NCBI RefSeq assembly: GCF_014205165.1
Contig: NZ_JACHMZ010000001.1
Span: 4,508,501 to 4,572,500 of the forward strand
Source of the DNA: Micromonospora carbonacea
Lineage (GTDB): Bacteria; Actinomycetota; Actinomycetes; Mycobacteriales; Micromonosporaceae
Length of the DNA: 64,000 nt
Reading direction: 5' to 3'
Part shown: positions 1-7,631 of the stretch, in pieces
Position numbering within the stretch: position 1 is the first letter of the stretch
Layout of the letters: every line of letters begins with the position of its first letter
Position numbers and translations under genes: made by a program
Notes under the pieces: generated by a model
The model's input: only the letters and a program-made list of their open reading frames with translations
Databases searched by the model: none
What the model was told of the DNA's origin: nothing

Positions 1-34
1 CCGGCGCGGCGGGGCCCGGCCCTAGGGTGTTCGG

Positions 35-550
35 GTGGTCGCCGCGCTGGAGCTGTATCTCGACACCGACGCGACCCGGCGGATCCGGGTCCTGTGGGAC
101 GCGTTGGAGTCCGAGGGCGTGCAGAGCATGCGCAGCCTGCTGGAGCGGCGGCACCGCCCGCACGTGTCGCTCGCGGTGGCCCCGCGGCTGGACCCGGACC
201 GGGTGGCCGACGCCCTGGCCGGCACGACGGTGGCGGCCCCGCTGCGGCTGTCGTTCCGGCACGCCGGGCAGTTCGTCGGCCGGGTGCTCTGGCTGGGCCC
301 GTCGCCCACGGCCGGCCTGCTGGCCCACCAGGCGCTCGTGCACGACCGGCTGGCCGCCGCCGGGATCGCGGTGGCCGAGCACTACCGGCCGGGGCGCTGG
401 GTGCCGCACTGCACGCTGTCGATGCGCGTGCCCAACGCGCTGATGGCGGCCGCGGTGCGGCGCTGCCTGGAGGTGCTGCCGCTGGAGGCGACGGTGGTCG
501 GCGCGGCGGTGACCGACCACGCCCGGGACATCTGCCGGCCGCTGCCCTGA
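35..550 (+). CDS. 2'-5' RNA ligase / 2H phosphoesterase family protein
   Basis: A 171-residue protein with a GTG start. Two H-x-T/S motifs are visible, HVS at residues 43-45 and HCT at 125-127. These are the paired catalytic signatures of the 2H phosphoesterase superfamily (2'-5' RNA ligase, LigT and cyclic phosphodiesterase relatives). The length fits a single 2H domain. Members act on 2',3'-cyclic or 2'-5' phosphodiester bonds in the cytoplasm; the actual substrate here cannot be told. The window begins only 34 bases upstream, so operon context to the left is unknown. It is followed by about 230 bases of more AT-rich non-coding DNA before the glycosyltransferase gene. Nothing links it to the polyketide cluster, and it is probably ordinary chromosomal content. 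Confidence 0.8.
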   Translation: MVAALELYLDTDATRRIRVLWDALESEGVQSMRSLLERRHRPHVSLAVAPRLDPDRVADALAGTTVAAPLRLSFRHAGQFVGRVLWLGPSPTAGLLAHQALVHDRLAAAGIAVAEHYRPGRWVPHCTLSMRVPNALMAAAVRRCLEVLPLEATVVGAAVTDHARDICRPLP

Positions 551-777
551 TCCGTCGGGACAACGACGCCGAGCTATGCGAGGAATCCTCACGGACCGTA
601 CGCGGCCGGCCGAGTCCAGCACTTAAGGATGATTCAGGGGTCAATTCTGGGGTCGATTGATCCCACCTCGCACGCGACTCAGATTACGGGTTACCGAATG
701 CGCGATCTCCTTGCCGAAAACGAATTCCGTACTTACATTTCACGGAGTTTACGCTCAGCCTGTGCGGAGGAGAGCAC

Positions 778-1608
778 GTGGAACTCACATTGACCTTCGA
801 CGCCGCGTATGCGGCCCACGCGGCGGTCGTCATGTCGACCGTCGCCGAGTCGAACCCGGGCCAGGCGGTCCGCTACTGGCTCATCGCGGCCGACGACGTC
901 AGCCCCTCGGCCCGCGCCGCCCTCGGCCGGGCGGCCGGGCCCGACGCCACCGTGGAGTACCTGCGGGTGGACACGTCCGTGGTGAACCTGCCGAAGGGCA
1001 GCGACCCCGTGATGGCCTACCTGTCCCCGGCGATGTACCTGCGCCTGCTGGTCCCGGCCGCGCTTCCCGACGAGGTGCGGCGGGTCCTCTACCTCGACTG
1101 CGACACGATGTGCACGAACAGCCTGGCCCCGCTGTTCGACGTGGACCTGGGCGGCGTCCCGCTGGGCGCGGTCCGGGACCCGTTCAACCGGCGGCTGCTC
1201 GACATGGGCGGAATCCCCGGCCTCGCCGATTACCGCGACCTGGACCCGTGGGCCTCCTACTTCAACTCGGGGGTGCTGCTGATCGACGTGCACCGGTGGC
1301 GGGAGTGCGAGGTCACCGAGAAGGCGCTGGCGTACCTCACCCGGCACGCCCACGAGTCGCGGTATCCGGACCAGGACGCCCTCAACTACGCCGTGTACGA
1401 CAACTGGCTGCGGCTGCCCCGGCAGTGGAACGACCTGATGGCCTGGCGGCTGGAGCCCGAGTTCGGCGGGAAGCTCTCCGACTCGGCGGTGCTCCACCCG
1501 GCCGGACCGATCAAGCCGTGGCAGCCCGGCTTCCCGAAGGGGGCCCGGCGCGACCTGTACTGGCGGCACCGCCGCCGCAACGGCGGGCTGGTCGCCGCCC
1601 GCCGCTGA
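778..1608 (+). CDS. glycosyltransferase family 8 protein
   Basis: A 276-residue protein starting at GTG 778, with a strong GGAGGAG ribosome site 5 bases upstream (766-772). It shows the GT8 pattern: an early strand followed by a nucleotide-sugar region, a D-x-D metal motif (DCD, residues 107-109) in the context LYLDCDT, the segment YFNSGVLLIDV, PDQDALNYA, and HPAGPIKPW near residue 240. These are the features of retaining, metal-dependent LgtC/glycogenin-like transferases using UDP-sugars. The acceptor is unknown. The gene is monocistronic, with about 170 bases to the next gene. It lies well outside the compact cluster core, so a role in cell-surface or general glycan synthesis is more likely than macrolide decoration, though this is not provable from sequence. 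Confidence 0.85.
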   Translation: MELTLTFDAAYAAHAAVVMSTVAESNPGQAVRYWLIAADDVSPSARAALGRAAGPDATVEYLRVDTSVVNLPKGSDPVMAYLSPAMYLRLLVPAALPDEVRRVLYLDCDTMCTNSLAPLFDVDLGGVPLGAVRDPFNRRLLDMGGIPGLADYRDLDPWASYFNSGVLLIDVHRWRECEVTEKALAYLTRHAHESRYPDQDALNYAVYDNWLRLPRQWNDLMAWRLEPEFGGKLSDSAVLHPAGPIKPWQPGFPKGARRDLYWRHRRRNGGLVAARR

Positions 1609-1775
1609 CCCGGCGCACCCGGCCGCCGGGCCGCCGACCGGGCGCACTCCCGCCGCCGCGCCGCCGACTCCGCCCGGGCCGCCGCGCCGCCGGCACCGGG
1701 GCCCGACCGCCGGACCGGACCGCAACCCGGACCGGCGGGACGGGTCACGGCGGGCGTTCTGCCATCATCGTCACG

Positions 1776-4052
1776 ATGTCCGCCACCCCACCCGCGCCGG
1801 CCGCCGCCCGCGCCGCCGCGCCCCCGGCCGGCCCCGCCACCCCCGCACGCGGCGCCGTGCTCGAAGCGGTGCTGGAACGCGTCACGTACGTCAACGAGGA
1901 GACCGGGTACACCATCGCCCGGGTCGCCACCGACCGCTCCGGCGACGACCTGCTCACCGTGGTCGGCGCCCTGCCCGGCGCGCAGCCCGGCGAACGGCTG
2001 CGGCTGGTCGGCCGGTGGGGCTCGCACCCGAAGTACGGGCGGCAGTTCGAGGTGCACCAGTGCACCACCGTCCTGCCGGCGACCGTGCAGGGCATCGAGC
2101 GCTACCTGGGGTCGGGCCTGATCAAGGGCATCGGCCCGAAGATGGCGGCCCGGATCGTGGCCGCCTTCGGCGTGGACACGCTGCGCGTCATCGAGGAGGA
2201 GCCCGGCCGGCTGATCGAGGTCCACGGCCTCGGCCGCAAGCGCACCGCCGCAATCGGCGCGGCCTGGCAGGAGCAGAAGGCCATCAAGGAGGTCATGGTC
2301 TTCCTCCAGGGCGTCGGCGTCTCCACCTCGCACGCCGTGCGCATCTTCAAGCAGTACGGCGACGAGTCCATCGCCGTGGTGCGCGACGACCCCTACCGGC
2401 TCGCCGCCGACGTGTGGGGCATCGGGTTCCGCACCGCCGACAACATCGCCAAGGCGGTGGGCATCCCCCACGACAGCCCCCAGCGGGTCCGCGCCGGCAT
2501 CCGGTACACGCTCTCCGAGGCCGCCGACGGCGGGCACTGCTACCTGCCCGAGCCGAACCTGGTCGCCGACGCCGCGGCGATCCTGGAGGTCCCGGCGGAC
2601 CTGGTCGCCGCCGGCCTGGCCGACCTCGTGGCGACCGAGGACGGCGTGGTCGGCGAGGCGGTGCCGAACCCGAGCAGCGAGGGCGCGGTCATCCCGGCCG
2701 TCTACCTGGTGCCGTTCCACCGGGCCGAGTCGGCCCTCGCGGCGAGCCTGGTCCGGCTGCTGACCGACCGGGCGGACCGGATGCCGGCCTTCGCGGGCGT
2801 GGACTGGGGCCGGGCCCTGGCCTGGCTCAAGGCCCGCACCGGGGCAGAGCTGGCCCCCGAGCAGGAGCAGGCCGTACGGCTGGCGCTGACCTCGAAGGTC
2901 GCCGTGCTGACCGGCGGCCCCGGCTGCGGCAAGTCGTTCACCGTCCGGTCGATCATCGAGCTGGCGGCGGCGAAGAAGGCGAAGATCGTGCTGGCCGCGC
3001 CGACCGGCCGGGCGGCGAAGCGGCTCACCGAGCTGACCGGCCACCCGGCGACCACCGTGCACCGGCTGCTCCAGTTGCGCCCCGGCGGAGACGCCACCTT
3101 CGACCGGGACAACCCGGTCGACGCCGACCTGATGGTGGTCGACGAGGCGTCCATGCTCGACCTGATCCTCGCCAACAAGCTGGTCAAGGCGGTGCCGCCC
3201 GGCGCACACCTGCTGCTGGTCGGCGACGTCGACCAGTTGCCGTCGGTCGGCGCGGGTGAGGTGCTGCGCGACGTGCTCGCCGCCGGGACGGTGCCCCGGG
3301 TGCGGCTGACCCGCATCTTCCGGCAGGCCCAGGAGTCGGGCGTGGTGGTCAACGCCCACCGGATCAACGCCGGTCAGGCCCCGGTGTTCGGCGAGCACCC
3401 CGACTTCTTCCTCTTCCCCAGCGACGAGCCGGAGGTCACCGCCGAGCAGGTGGTCGACATCGTGACCCGACGGATCCCGCGCCGGTTCGGGCTGCGCCCC
3501 CGCGACGTGCAGGTGCTCACCCCGATGCTGCGCGGGCCGGCCGGCGCCGGGAACCTGAACACCCTGCTCCAGCAGGCGATCGCCCCGCACCGCGAGGACG
3601 CGCCGGAGCGGCGGCACGGCGGGCGGGTCTTCCGGGTCGGCGACAAGGTCATCCAGGTCCGCAACAACTACGACAAGGGCGCGGCCGGGGTGTTCAACGG
3701 CACCGTCGGCGTGGTCACGGCCCTGGACCCCGACGAGCAGACCCTGACCGTGCGCACCGACGAGGACGAGGACATCGGGTACGAGTTCCACGAGCTCGAC
3801 GAGCTCCAGCACGCGTACGCGATCACGGTGCACCGGTCGCAGGGCAGCGAGTATCCGGCGGTGGTGGTGCCGGTGACCATGGGGGCGTACACGATGTTGC
3901 AGCGCAACCTGCTCTACACCGCCGTCACCCGGGCCCGGAAGCTGGTGGTGCTGGCCGGTTCGCGCAGGGCGCTGGCCATCGCGGTGCGGACGGCCGGCAC
4001 CGGTCGCCGGCACACGGCGCTGACCCACCGGCTCGCGCCCGACCGGCCCTGA
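1776..4052 (+). CDS. recD2: RecD2-type ATP-dependent DNA helicase
   Basis: A 758-residue SF1B helicase of the stand-alone RecD2 (RecD/TraA) kind, a 5'-3' DNA unwinding enzyme found without RecBC. The N-terminal OB-like and helix-hairpin-helix region (about residues 25-300) precedes the motor. Walker A is GGPGCGKS with Lys386, Walker B is VVDEAS with Asp456-Glu457, motif V is HRSQGSEYPAVV and motif VI is LYTAVTRAR, which holds the arginine finger. The open frame extends upstream to 657, but that part is an out-of-phase shadow of the glycosyltransferase gene. I chose ATG 1776 because family-like sequence begins about 25 residues after it, following a short Ala/Pro-rich leader. The gene is a housekeeping DNA-repair function and probably marks DNA outside the biosynthetic cluster. 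Confidence 0.88.
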   Translation: MSATPPAPAAARAAAPPAGPATPARGAVLEAVLERVTYVNEETGYTIARVATDRSGDDLLTVVGALPGAQPGERLRLVGRWGSHPKYGRQFEVHQCTTVLPATVQGIERYLGSGLIKGIGPKMAARIVAAFGVDTLRVIEEEPGRLIEVHGLGRKRTAAIGAAWQEQKAIKEVMVFLQGVGVSTSHAVRIFKQYGDESIAVVRDDPYRLAADVWGIGFRTADNIAKAVGIPHDSPQRVRAGIRYTLSEAADGGHCYLPEPNLVADAAAILEVPADLVAAGLADLVATEDGVVGEAVPNPSSEGAVIPAVYLVPFHRAESALAASLVRLLTDRADRMPAFAGVDWGRALAWLKARTGAELAPEQEQAVRLALTSKVAVLTGGPGCGKSFTVRSIIELAAAKKAKIVLAAPTGRAAKRLTELTGHPATTVHRLLQLRPGGDATFDRDNPVDADLMVVDEASMLDLILANKLVKAVPPGAHLLLVGDVDQLPSVGAGEVLRDVLAAGTVPRVRLTRIFRQAQESGVVVNAHRINAGQAPVFGEHPDFFLFPSDEPEVTAEQVVDIVTRRIPRRFGLRPRDVQVLTPMLRGPAGAGNLNTLLQQAIAPHREDAPERRHGGRVFRVGDKVIQVRNNYDKGAAGVFNGTVGVVTALDPDEQTLTVRTDEDEDIGYEFHELDELQHAYAITVHRSQGSEYPAVVVPVTMGAYTMLQRNLLYTAVTRARKLVVLAGSRRALAIAVRTAGTGRRHTALTHRLAPDRP

Positions 4053-4090
4053 GCCGCCGGTGCTCTCCCCCGACGGCCCTGAGCCGCCGG
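4045..4090. repeat. 16-bp direct repeat overlapping the helicase stop codon
   Basis: GGCCCTGAGCCGCCGG occurs at 4045-4060 and again at 4075-4090, offset by 30 bases. The first copy contains the stop codon of the helicase gene. It looks like a small tandem duplication in the 3' untranslated region, just before a terminator hairpin. Confidence 0.7.
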
Positions 4091-4095
4091 CGGTC

Positions 4096-4120
4096 GGCGC
4101 GGCCCGCCGCGGGCCGCGCC
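4096..4120. terminator. bidirectional intrinsic terminator between convergent genes
   Basis: A perfect 10-bp stem, GGCGCGGCCC at 4096-4105 and GGGCCGCGCC at 4111-4120, encloses a 5-base loop. It lies between the helicase stop (4052) and the converging DUF5988-like gene (ends at 4142). There is no T-run, which is usual for actinomycete hairpin terminators. Confidence 0.7.
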
Positions 4121-4141
4121 GGCCGCGGGGCGCTGCCTCGC

Positions 4142-4447
4142 CTACTCGGCGATCCGGGTGCGGCCGGTCCAGCGGAAGACGACCGGCGCCTCGCCGCCAC
4201 CGGAGTCCCGCTCGAAGTGCTCGTAGCCCCCGTAGTGGCGTACCTTGATCTTGTGTTCCACCGGGGAGACCCGGTGGCTGCGCAGCTCGGTCGGCAGGTT
4301 GGCGGGCCCGCCCTCGAGCACGACGTCGATGATGCCGGCAGCCTCGCCGCTGAGGGTCATGGCCGGCACCGACCAGGCGATCCGGTCGTCATCGTTGACG
4401 ATGGGGTTCGCCGTCCGGACAGTGGGGGCGGATTCGGAAACTGTCAT
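4142..4447 (-). CDS. DUF5988-like small conserved protein
   Basis: A 101-residue acidic protein. The pattern VVLEGGPANLP, KIKVRHYGGYEHFE and a C-terminal VFRWTGRTRIAE resembles a small actinomycete protein family I recall as DUF5988; the name is from memory. No catalytic motif, signal peptide or membrane segment is visible. Its function is unknown. The C-terminal half, with conserved aromatic and charged residues ending in RTRIAE, looks like a compact beta fold. It reads away from a 280-base control region that contains two copies of the CCCCTAnCGG-like motif, so it may be under the same control as cluster genes. Such small proteins are often found beside natural product genes, but no role is established here. 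Confidence 0.65.
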   Translation of the reverse strand: MTVSESAPTVRTANPIVNDDDRIAWSVPAMTLSGEAAGIIDVVLEGGPANLPTELRSHRVSPVEHKIKVRHYGGYEHFERDSGGGEAPVVFRWTGRTRIAE

Positions 4448-4631
4448 CGCACGACCTCCGTCGCTCGTCGCTCCGCCTCGGACGCGCCGGTCGCTGCGCG
4501 GAGCGGATCACCGAACGGGGGGCGACACCCCGTTCCGCGGCAGGCGGAACGGGCGGCGGGAGAAACGCCCTCCCGACGGTCGGCGACGACCCCCGTCCGC
4601 CTCGAACGTAATCCAGATCACACTCACCGAA

Positions 4632-4654
4632 CACCCTTAGCGACCCCCTAGCGG
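4632..4654. promoter_or_regulatory. paired CCCCTAnCGG-like motif upstream of DUF5988-like gene
   Basis: CACCCTTAGCG (4632-4642) and CCCCCTAGCGG (4644-4654) form a direct repeat with a 12-base period, about 190 bases upstream of the start at 4447. The motif recurs in several control regions of the cluster. Operator function is an inference. Confidence 0.4.
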
Positions 4655-4680
4655 GCCGGGTGCCGCGTAGGCCGCTGGTG

Positions 4681-4726
4681 AGAAGGGAACCCGTCTCTAC
4701 CGGAGGCGTTAAGAGGGGGCCCTTCC
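4681..4726. terminator. terminator-like inverted repeat after ABC exporter operon
   Basis: AGAAGGG (4681-4687) pairs with CCCTTCC/T (4720-4726) across a spacer that itself contains G- and C-runs. It lies directly beyond the stop of the ABC permease (4729, minus strand). The arrangement resembles extended hairpin terminators I associate with Micromonosporaceae, which is from memory. The stem is short, so confidence is moderate. Confidence 0.5.
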
Positions 4727-4728
4727 TT

Positions 4729-5466
4729 TCACTCCCAGCGGAAGAAGCGGGTGGCCAGGACACTGCCGACGACGGCGGTGACCGCCAGGGCGAGCAGCTG
4801 CGGCCACGCCGGGCTGTCGCCGGCCCAGGCCGCCGCGAGCGTGTCCACGGTGGCCCCGAGCGGCGAGTAGTCGCCGATGCGGGCCAGCACCGCCGGCATC
4901 TGGTCGCGCGGCAGCCAGGCGCCGGCGAGGAAGAGCAGCGGGAAGAACAGCGCCGGCCCGATCGACTGGGCCGCCCGCGCCGACGGGGCGAGCGCCGCGA
5001 TGAGCAGGCCCACGGCGAAGAGGCAGGCCACGCCGAGCAGGAACGCCAACACGAAGGCGGGCACGTTGGCCGGCGCCGGCTGGTCCAGCAGGAAGCGTAC
5101 GCCGACCGCGGTGACCACCGCGCCGGCCACACCCATCACCAGGTTGACCACCACCTGCGCCACGAGCAGCAGGGCCGGGTTGACCGGGGTGGTGGCCAGG
5201 CGGCGCAGCACCCGCCGCTCCCGGTAGATGCCCAGCGCCATCGGCAGGGTGAACAGGGCGAGCATGCCGATGGTAAGGGCCAGCGCGAGGGCCGGCAGGA
5301 AGGTCAGCTCGCCGTGCTGCCCGGCGTCCCCGCCGGAGGCCCCGCGCTGCGGCAGCCCGAAGACCAGCATGAGGCCGAGCGGCAGGGCGAAGACGAAGAA
5401 CAGCGACACCGGCTCGCGCAGGAACAGCTTCGCCTCGACGGCGATGAGCTTGGACAGGGCGTTCAC
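4729..5466 (-). CDS. ABC-2 type transporter permease
   Basis: A 245-residue integral membrane protein with about six hydrophobic segments. These start with a cytoplasmic amphipathic leader and the segment SLFFVFALPLGLMLVFGL, and end with TAVVGSVLATRFF. The topology and the ERRVLRRL-x-TTPV loop are typical of ABC-2 (DrrB-like) exporter subunits. The GTG start at 5466 overlaps the stop of the upstream ATPase gene by four bases (GTGA), so the two are translationally coupled and form one exporter. A longer reading frame continues upstream but only shadows the ATPase. The cargo may be a drug or lipid-like molecule. Whether this pair serves the polyketide, or the second pair at 21-22.9 kb does, cannot be decided from sequence. 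Confidence 0.87.
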   Translation of the reverse strand: MNALSKLIAVEAKLFLREPVSLFFVFALPLGLMLVFGLPQRGASGGDAGQHGELTFLPALALALTIGMLALFTLPMALGIYRERRVLRRLATTPVNPALLLVAQVVVNLVMGVAGAVVTAVGVRFLLDQPAPANVPAFVLAFLLGVACLFAVGLLIAALAPSARAAQSIGPALFFPLLFLAGAWLPRDQMPAVLARIGDYSPLGATVDTLAAAWAGDSPAWPQLLALAVTAVVGSVLATRFFRWE

Positions 5467-6404
5467 GAGGACCTCTCGTCGGTCGACGGCGGGGTGGTGG
5501 CCCGGGCGGCGCGGCCGGTCAGCGAGACGAAGGCGTCGTCCAGGGTGGGCTGCTCGACGCGCAGGCCGGCGTAGCGGACCTGCCGCTCGGCCAGGGCCGA
5601 CAGCACCGTCTGGAGGACCTGCTCCGGGCCGGTGACGGTGACCTCGTCGCCGGTGCGGCGCACCCCGGTCACCTCGGGCAGCGCGGCGAGCAGGGCGTCG
5701 TCCACCGGGTCGAGCGGGCGGAAGTGCACCCGGTGCTCGGTGCCCACCCGGGAGAGCAGGCCGGCGGGGGTGTCGATCGCCACGACCCGGCCGGTGTCGA
5801 TGATGGCCAGCCGGTCGCAGAGCCGCTCGGCCTCCTCCATGAAGTGCGTGACCAGCACGACCGTCACGCCCCGGTCGCGGATGCGCTCGACCAGGTCCCA
5901 GGTGTCCCGCCGGCCCTGCGGGTCGAGCCCGGTGGTCAGCTCGTCGAGGATGGCGATCTCGGGGCGGCCGACCAGCGCGAGGGCCACCGACAGCCGCTGC
6001 TTCTGCCCGCCGGACAGCTTGTGGAAGGCGGTGTCGCGCTGGGCGGCCAGGCCGAGGTCGTCGAGCAGCCCGTCGATGTCGGCCCGGTTGCGGTAGAAGG
6101 ACCGGTAGAGGTCGAGCGCCTCGCGTACGCGCAGCTTGTCGGGCAGCTGGCTCTCCTGCAACTGGGCGCCGACGCGCTGGCGCACCTCGGTGCGGTCGCG
6201 GACCGGGTCGAGCCCGAGGACGCGGACGGTGCCGCCGTCGGCGCGGCGCAGCCCCTGCACGCACTCGACCGTGGTGGTCTTGCCCGCCCCGTTGGGGCCG
6301 AGCACGCCGAAGATCTCGCCCTGGTCGACGGTGAAGGAGACGTCGTCGACGGCGATCTTGTCGCCGTACCGCTTGTGCAGGTGCTCGACCTCGATGACCG
6401 GCAT
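5463..6404 (-). CDS. ABC transporter ATP-binding protein (DrrA-like)
   Basis: A 313-residue nucleotide-binding subunit. Walker A is GPNGAGKT (residues 36-43), the signature is LSGGQ (130-134), and Walker B reads ILDELTTGLDP, with Leu where most relatives have Pro. The H-loop is VTHFMEEAERLCDR. A C-terminal DrrA-type extension ends in LDDAFVSLTGR. I chose ATG 6404 because ACGGAGGACC lies just upstream and the family start MPVIEVEHLHKRYG follows. The open frame extends about 60 residues further upstream, but that stretch is low-complexity Pro/Arg and not family-like. The gene is coupled by a 4-base overlap to the permease downstream. About 290 bases of non-coding DNA separate it from the HAD gene stop. 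Confidence 0.88.
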   Translation of the reverse strand: MPVIEVEHLHKRYGDKIAVDDVSFTVDQGEIFGVLGPNGAGKTTTVECVQGLRRADGGTVRVLGLDPVRDRTEVRQRVGAQLQESQLPDKLRVREALDLYRSFYRNRADIDGLLDDLGLAAQRDTAFHKLSGGQKQRLSVALALVGRPEIAILDELTTGLDPQGRRDTWDLVERIRDRGVTVVLVTHFMEEAERLCDRLAIIDTGRVVAIDTPAGLLSRVGTEHRVHFRPLDPVDDALLAALPEVTGVRRTGDEVTVTGPEQVLQTVLSALAERQVRYAGLRVEQPTLDDAFVSLTGRAARATTPPSTDERSS

Positions 6405-6692
6405 GGGCGTGGTCCTCCGTCGCGTGCGGATCGCCGGCCGGCGAGGGCGGGCCCTCGGGGAATCGCGGCGTCTGGGTGCTGGGTGGTGTCGCGGGCTGGG
6501 GATGGGGTGGCGGGGTGCTGGGGACGTGGGTGCGGGGCCACGGTGCGGTCGTGGCCACGGGTCGGACGACGACCGGCGCACGGGCGGTCGACGCCGGATA
6601 TCATCCGGCCAACCGAGGCCCGAATCAACTCATCGGCTGACGGATCGGGGTGCCGACCGGGATCGGGACCGGTCGGCAGGGGTGCCGGGCGG

Positions 6693-7454
6693 TCACCCGG
6701 CGTGTCCGTCGACCCCGCCCGGTCCGACGCCCGGGGCCGCGAGCCCGTCGCCGCCGGTCGCCGGCCGGGCGGCCGGCGACGCGTCGGGGGCGGGGCGCGG
6801 GTCGCAGAGCGGCAGCAGCTCCCCCAGCCCGGCCAGGACGACGTCCGGGCCGGCGGCGAGCAGGGTCGCCGGGTCGGACTCCCCCCACAGCGCCGCGACG
6901 GCGCGGACCCCCGCCGCGCGGGCGCTGGCCAGGTCGCTGGGCGCGTCGCCGACCATCAGCGCGTCGGCGGGCGCGACACCGAGCAGCTCCAGCGCCCGGC
7001 GCACGATGTCCGGCGCCGGCTTCGGGCGGGCCACCTCGTCGGAGCCGACGACGTGGTCGACCAGGCGCAGCAGGTCCAGCCGGCCCAGCAGGTCGCGGGC
7101 ACGCACCCCGCTGCGGCCGGTCGCCACGGCCAGCCCGATCCCGCGCCCGCGCAGCGCGCCGAGCACCCCGGCCGCCCCGTCCACCGGCGTGACGAGGTGG
7201 GCCAGCCGGTTGCTCTCCCGCACGAACGGGTCGGCCATCGCCGCCGGCAGGCCCATCAGCCGCAGCACGTCGGGCAGGTAGCGGCCCGGGTGGCGGCAGT
7301 ATTCGTCGACGGGCGCGACGCCGCCGCCGACCACCTCGGCGTACGCGAGGGCGAACGCCTCGCGGGCCACGGCCAGGCTGTCGGCCAGCACGCCGTCGAG
7401 GTCCAGGACCACCGCCCGGACTCCCCCGGGCCCGCGCTCCGCCGCACCCGCCAC
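6693..7454 (-). CDS. HAD-family phosphatase, RifM-like (AHBA-associated type)
   Basis: A haloacid dehalogenase-fold hydrolase of about 253 residues. The motifs are DLDGVLADS (nucleophile and acid Asp), VATGRSG (motif II), a Lys in RPKPAPDI (motif III) and MVGDAPSDL (motif IV). The segments CRHPGRYLPDVLRLMGLP, FVRESNRLAH and GSDEVARPKPAPDIV resemble the phosphatases of ansamycin clusters (RifM type, linked to 3-amino-5-hydroxybenzoate supply). This likeness is from memory. No AHBA synthase lies in the window, so the true substrate is open. The frame is open to GTG 7490, but GGGGAGG sits 8 bases before GTG 7454, so I prefer 7454. The C-terminus carries a Pro/Ala/Gly-rich tail. The gene is divergent from the MatB gene across a shared control region. 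Confidence 0.78.
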   Translation of the reverse strand: MAGAAERGPGGVRAVVLDLDGVLADSLAVAREAFALAYAEVVGGGVAPVDEYCRHPGRYLPDVLRLMGLPAAMADPFVRESNRLAHLVTPVDGAAGVLGALRGRGIGLAVATGRSGVRARDLLGRLDLLRLVDHVVGSDEVARPKPAPDIVRRALELLGVAPADALMVGDAPSDLASARAAGVRAVAALWGESDPATLLAAGPDVVLAGLGELLPLCDPRPAPDASPAARPATGGDGLAAPGVGPGGVDGHAG

Positions 7455-7500
7455 CGGCGTCACCTCCCCGCACACGCACGCACCCGACACGCCGGCACAG

Positions 7501-7613
7501 GCCGTAGGGGTGGCCCGCCGACGACCGCCCCGGCTAGCGTCGGGTCGCCGGGACCCGCCGGGCCGGGTCCGCCGCGACGGCCCGACCGGCCGGCGTCCCC
7601 GCGAACCCTACCG
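7501..7613. promoter_or_regulatory. divergent control region with CCCCTAnCGG-like motifs
   Basis: Between the HAD gene (minus) and matB (plus). GCCGTAGGGGTGG at 7501-7513 reads as CCACCCCTACGGC on the minus strand, and GAACCCTACCGG at 7602-7613 lies about 20 bases before the matB start. Both resemble the motif seen in other control regions of the window. Binding is inferred, not shown. Confidence 0.4.
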
Positions 7614-7631
7614 GTGGAGAGGTGCGTCCAC

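Noticed and set aside
657..1775. A possible N-terminal extension of the helicase of over 370 residues
   Set aside because: This part is out of phase over the glycosyltransferase gene and has shadow composition; ATG 1776 gives a family-length protein.
1386..4028. An 880-codon minus-strand frame over the helicase gene
   Set aside because: Repetitive Gly/His/Arg/Val composition with no family motifs; the plus strand encodes a complete RecD2-type helicase.
6693..7490. The cluster as an ansamycin cluster because of the RifM-like HAD protein
   Set aside because: The PKS line ends in a thioesterase and no amide synthase or AHBA synthase is visible, so a macrolide is more likely.
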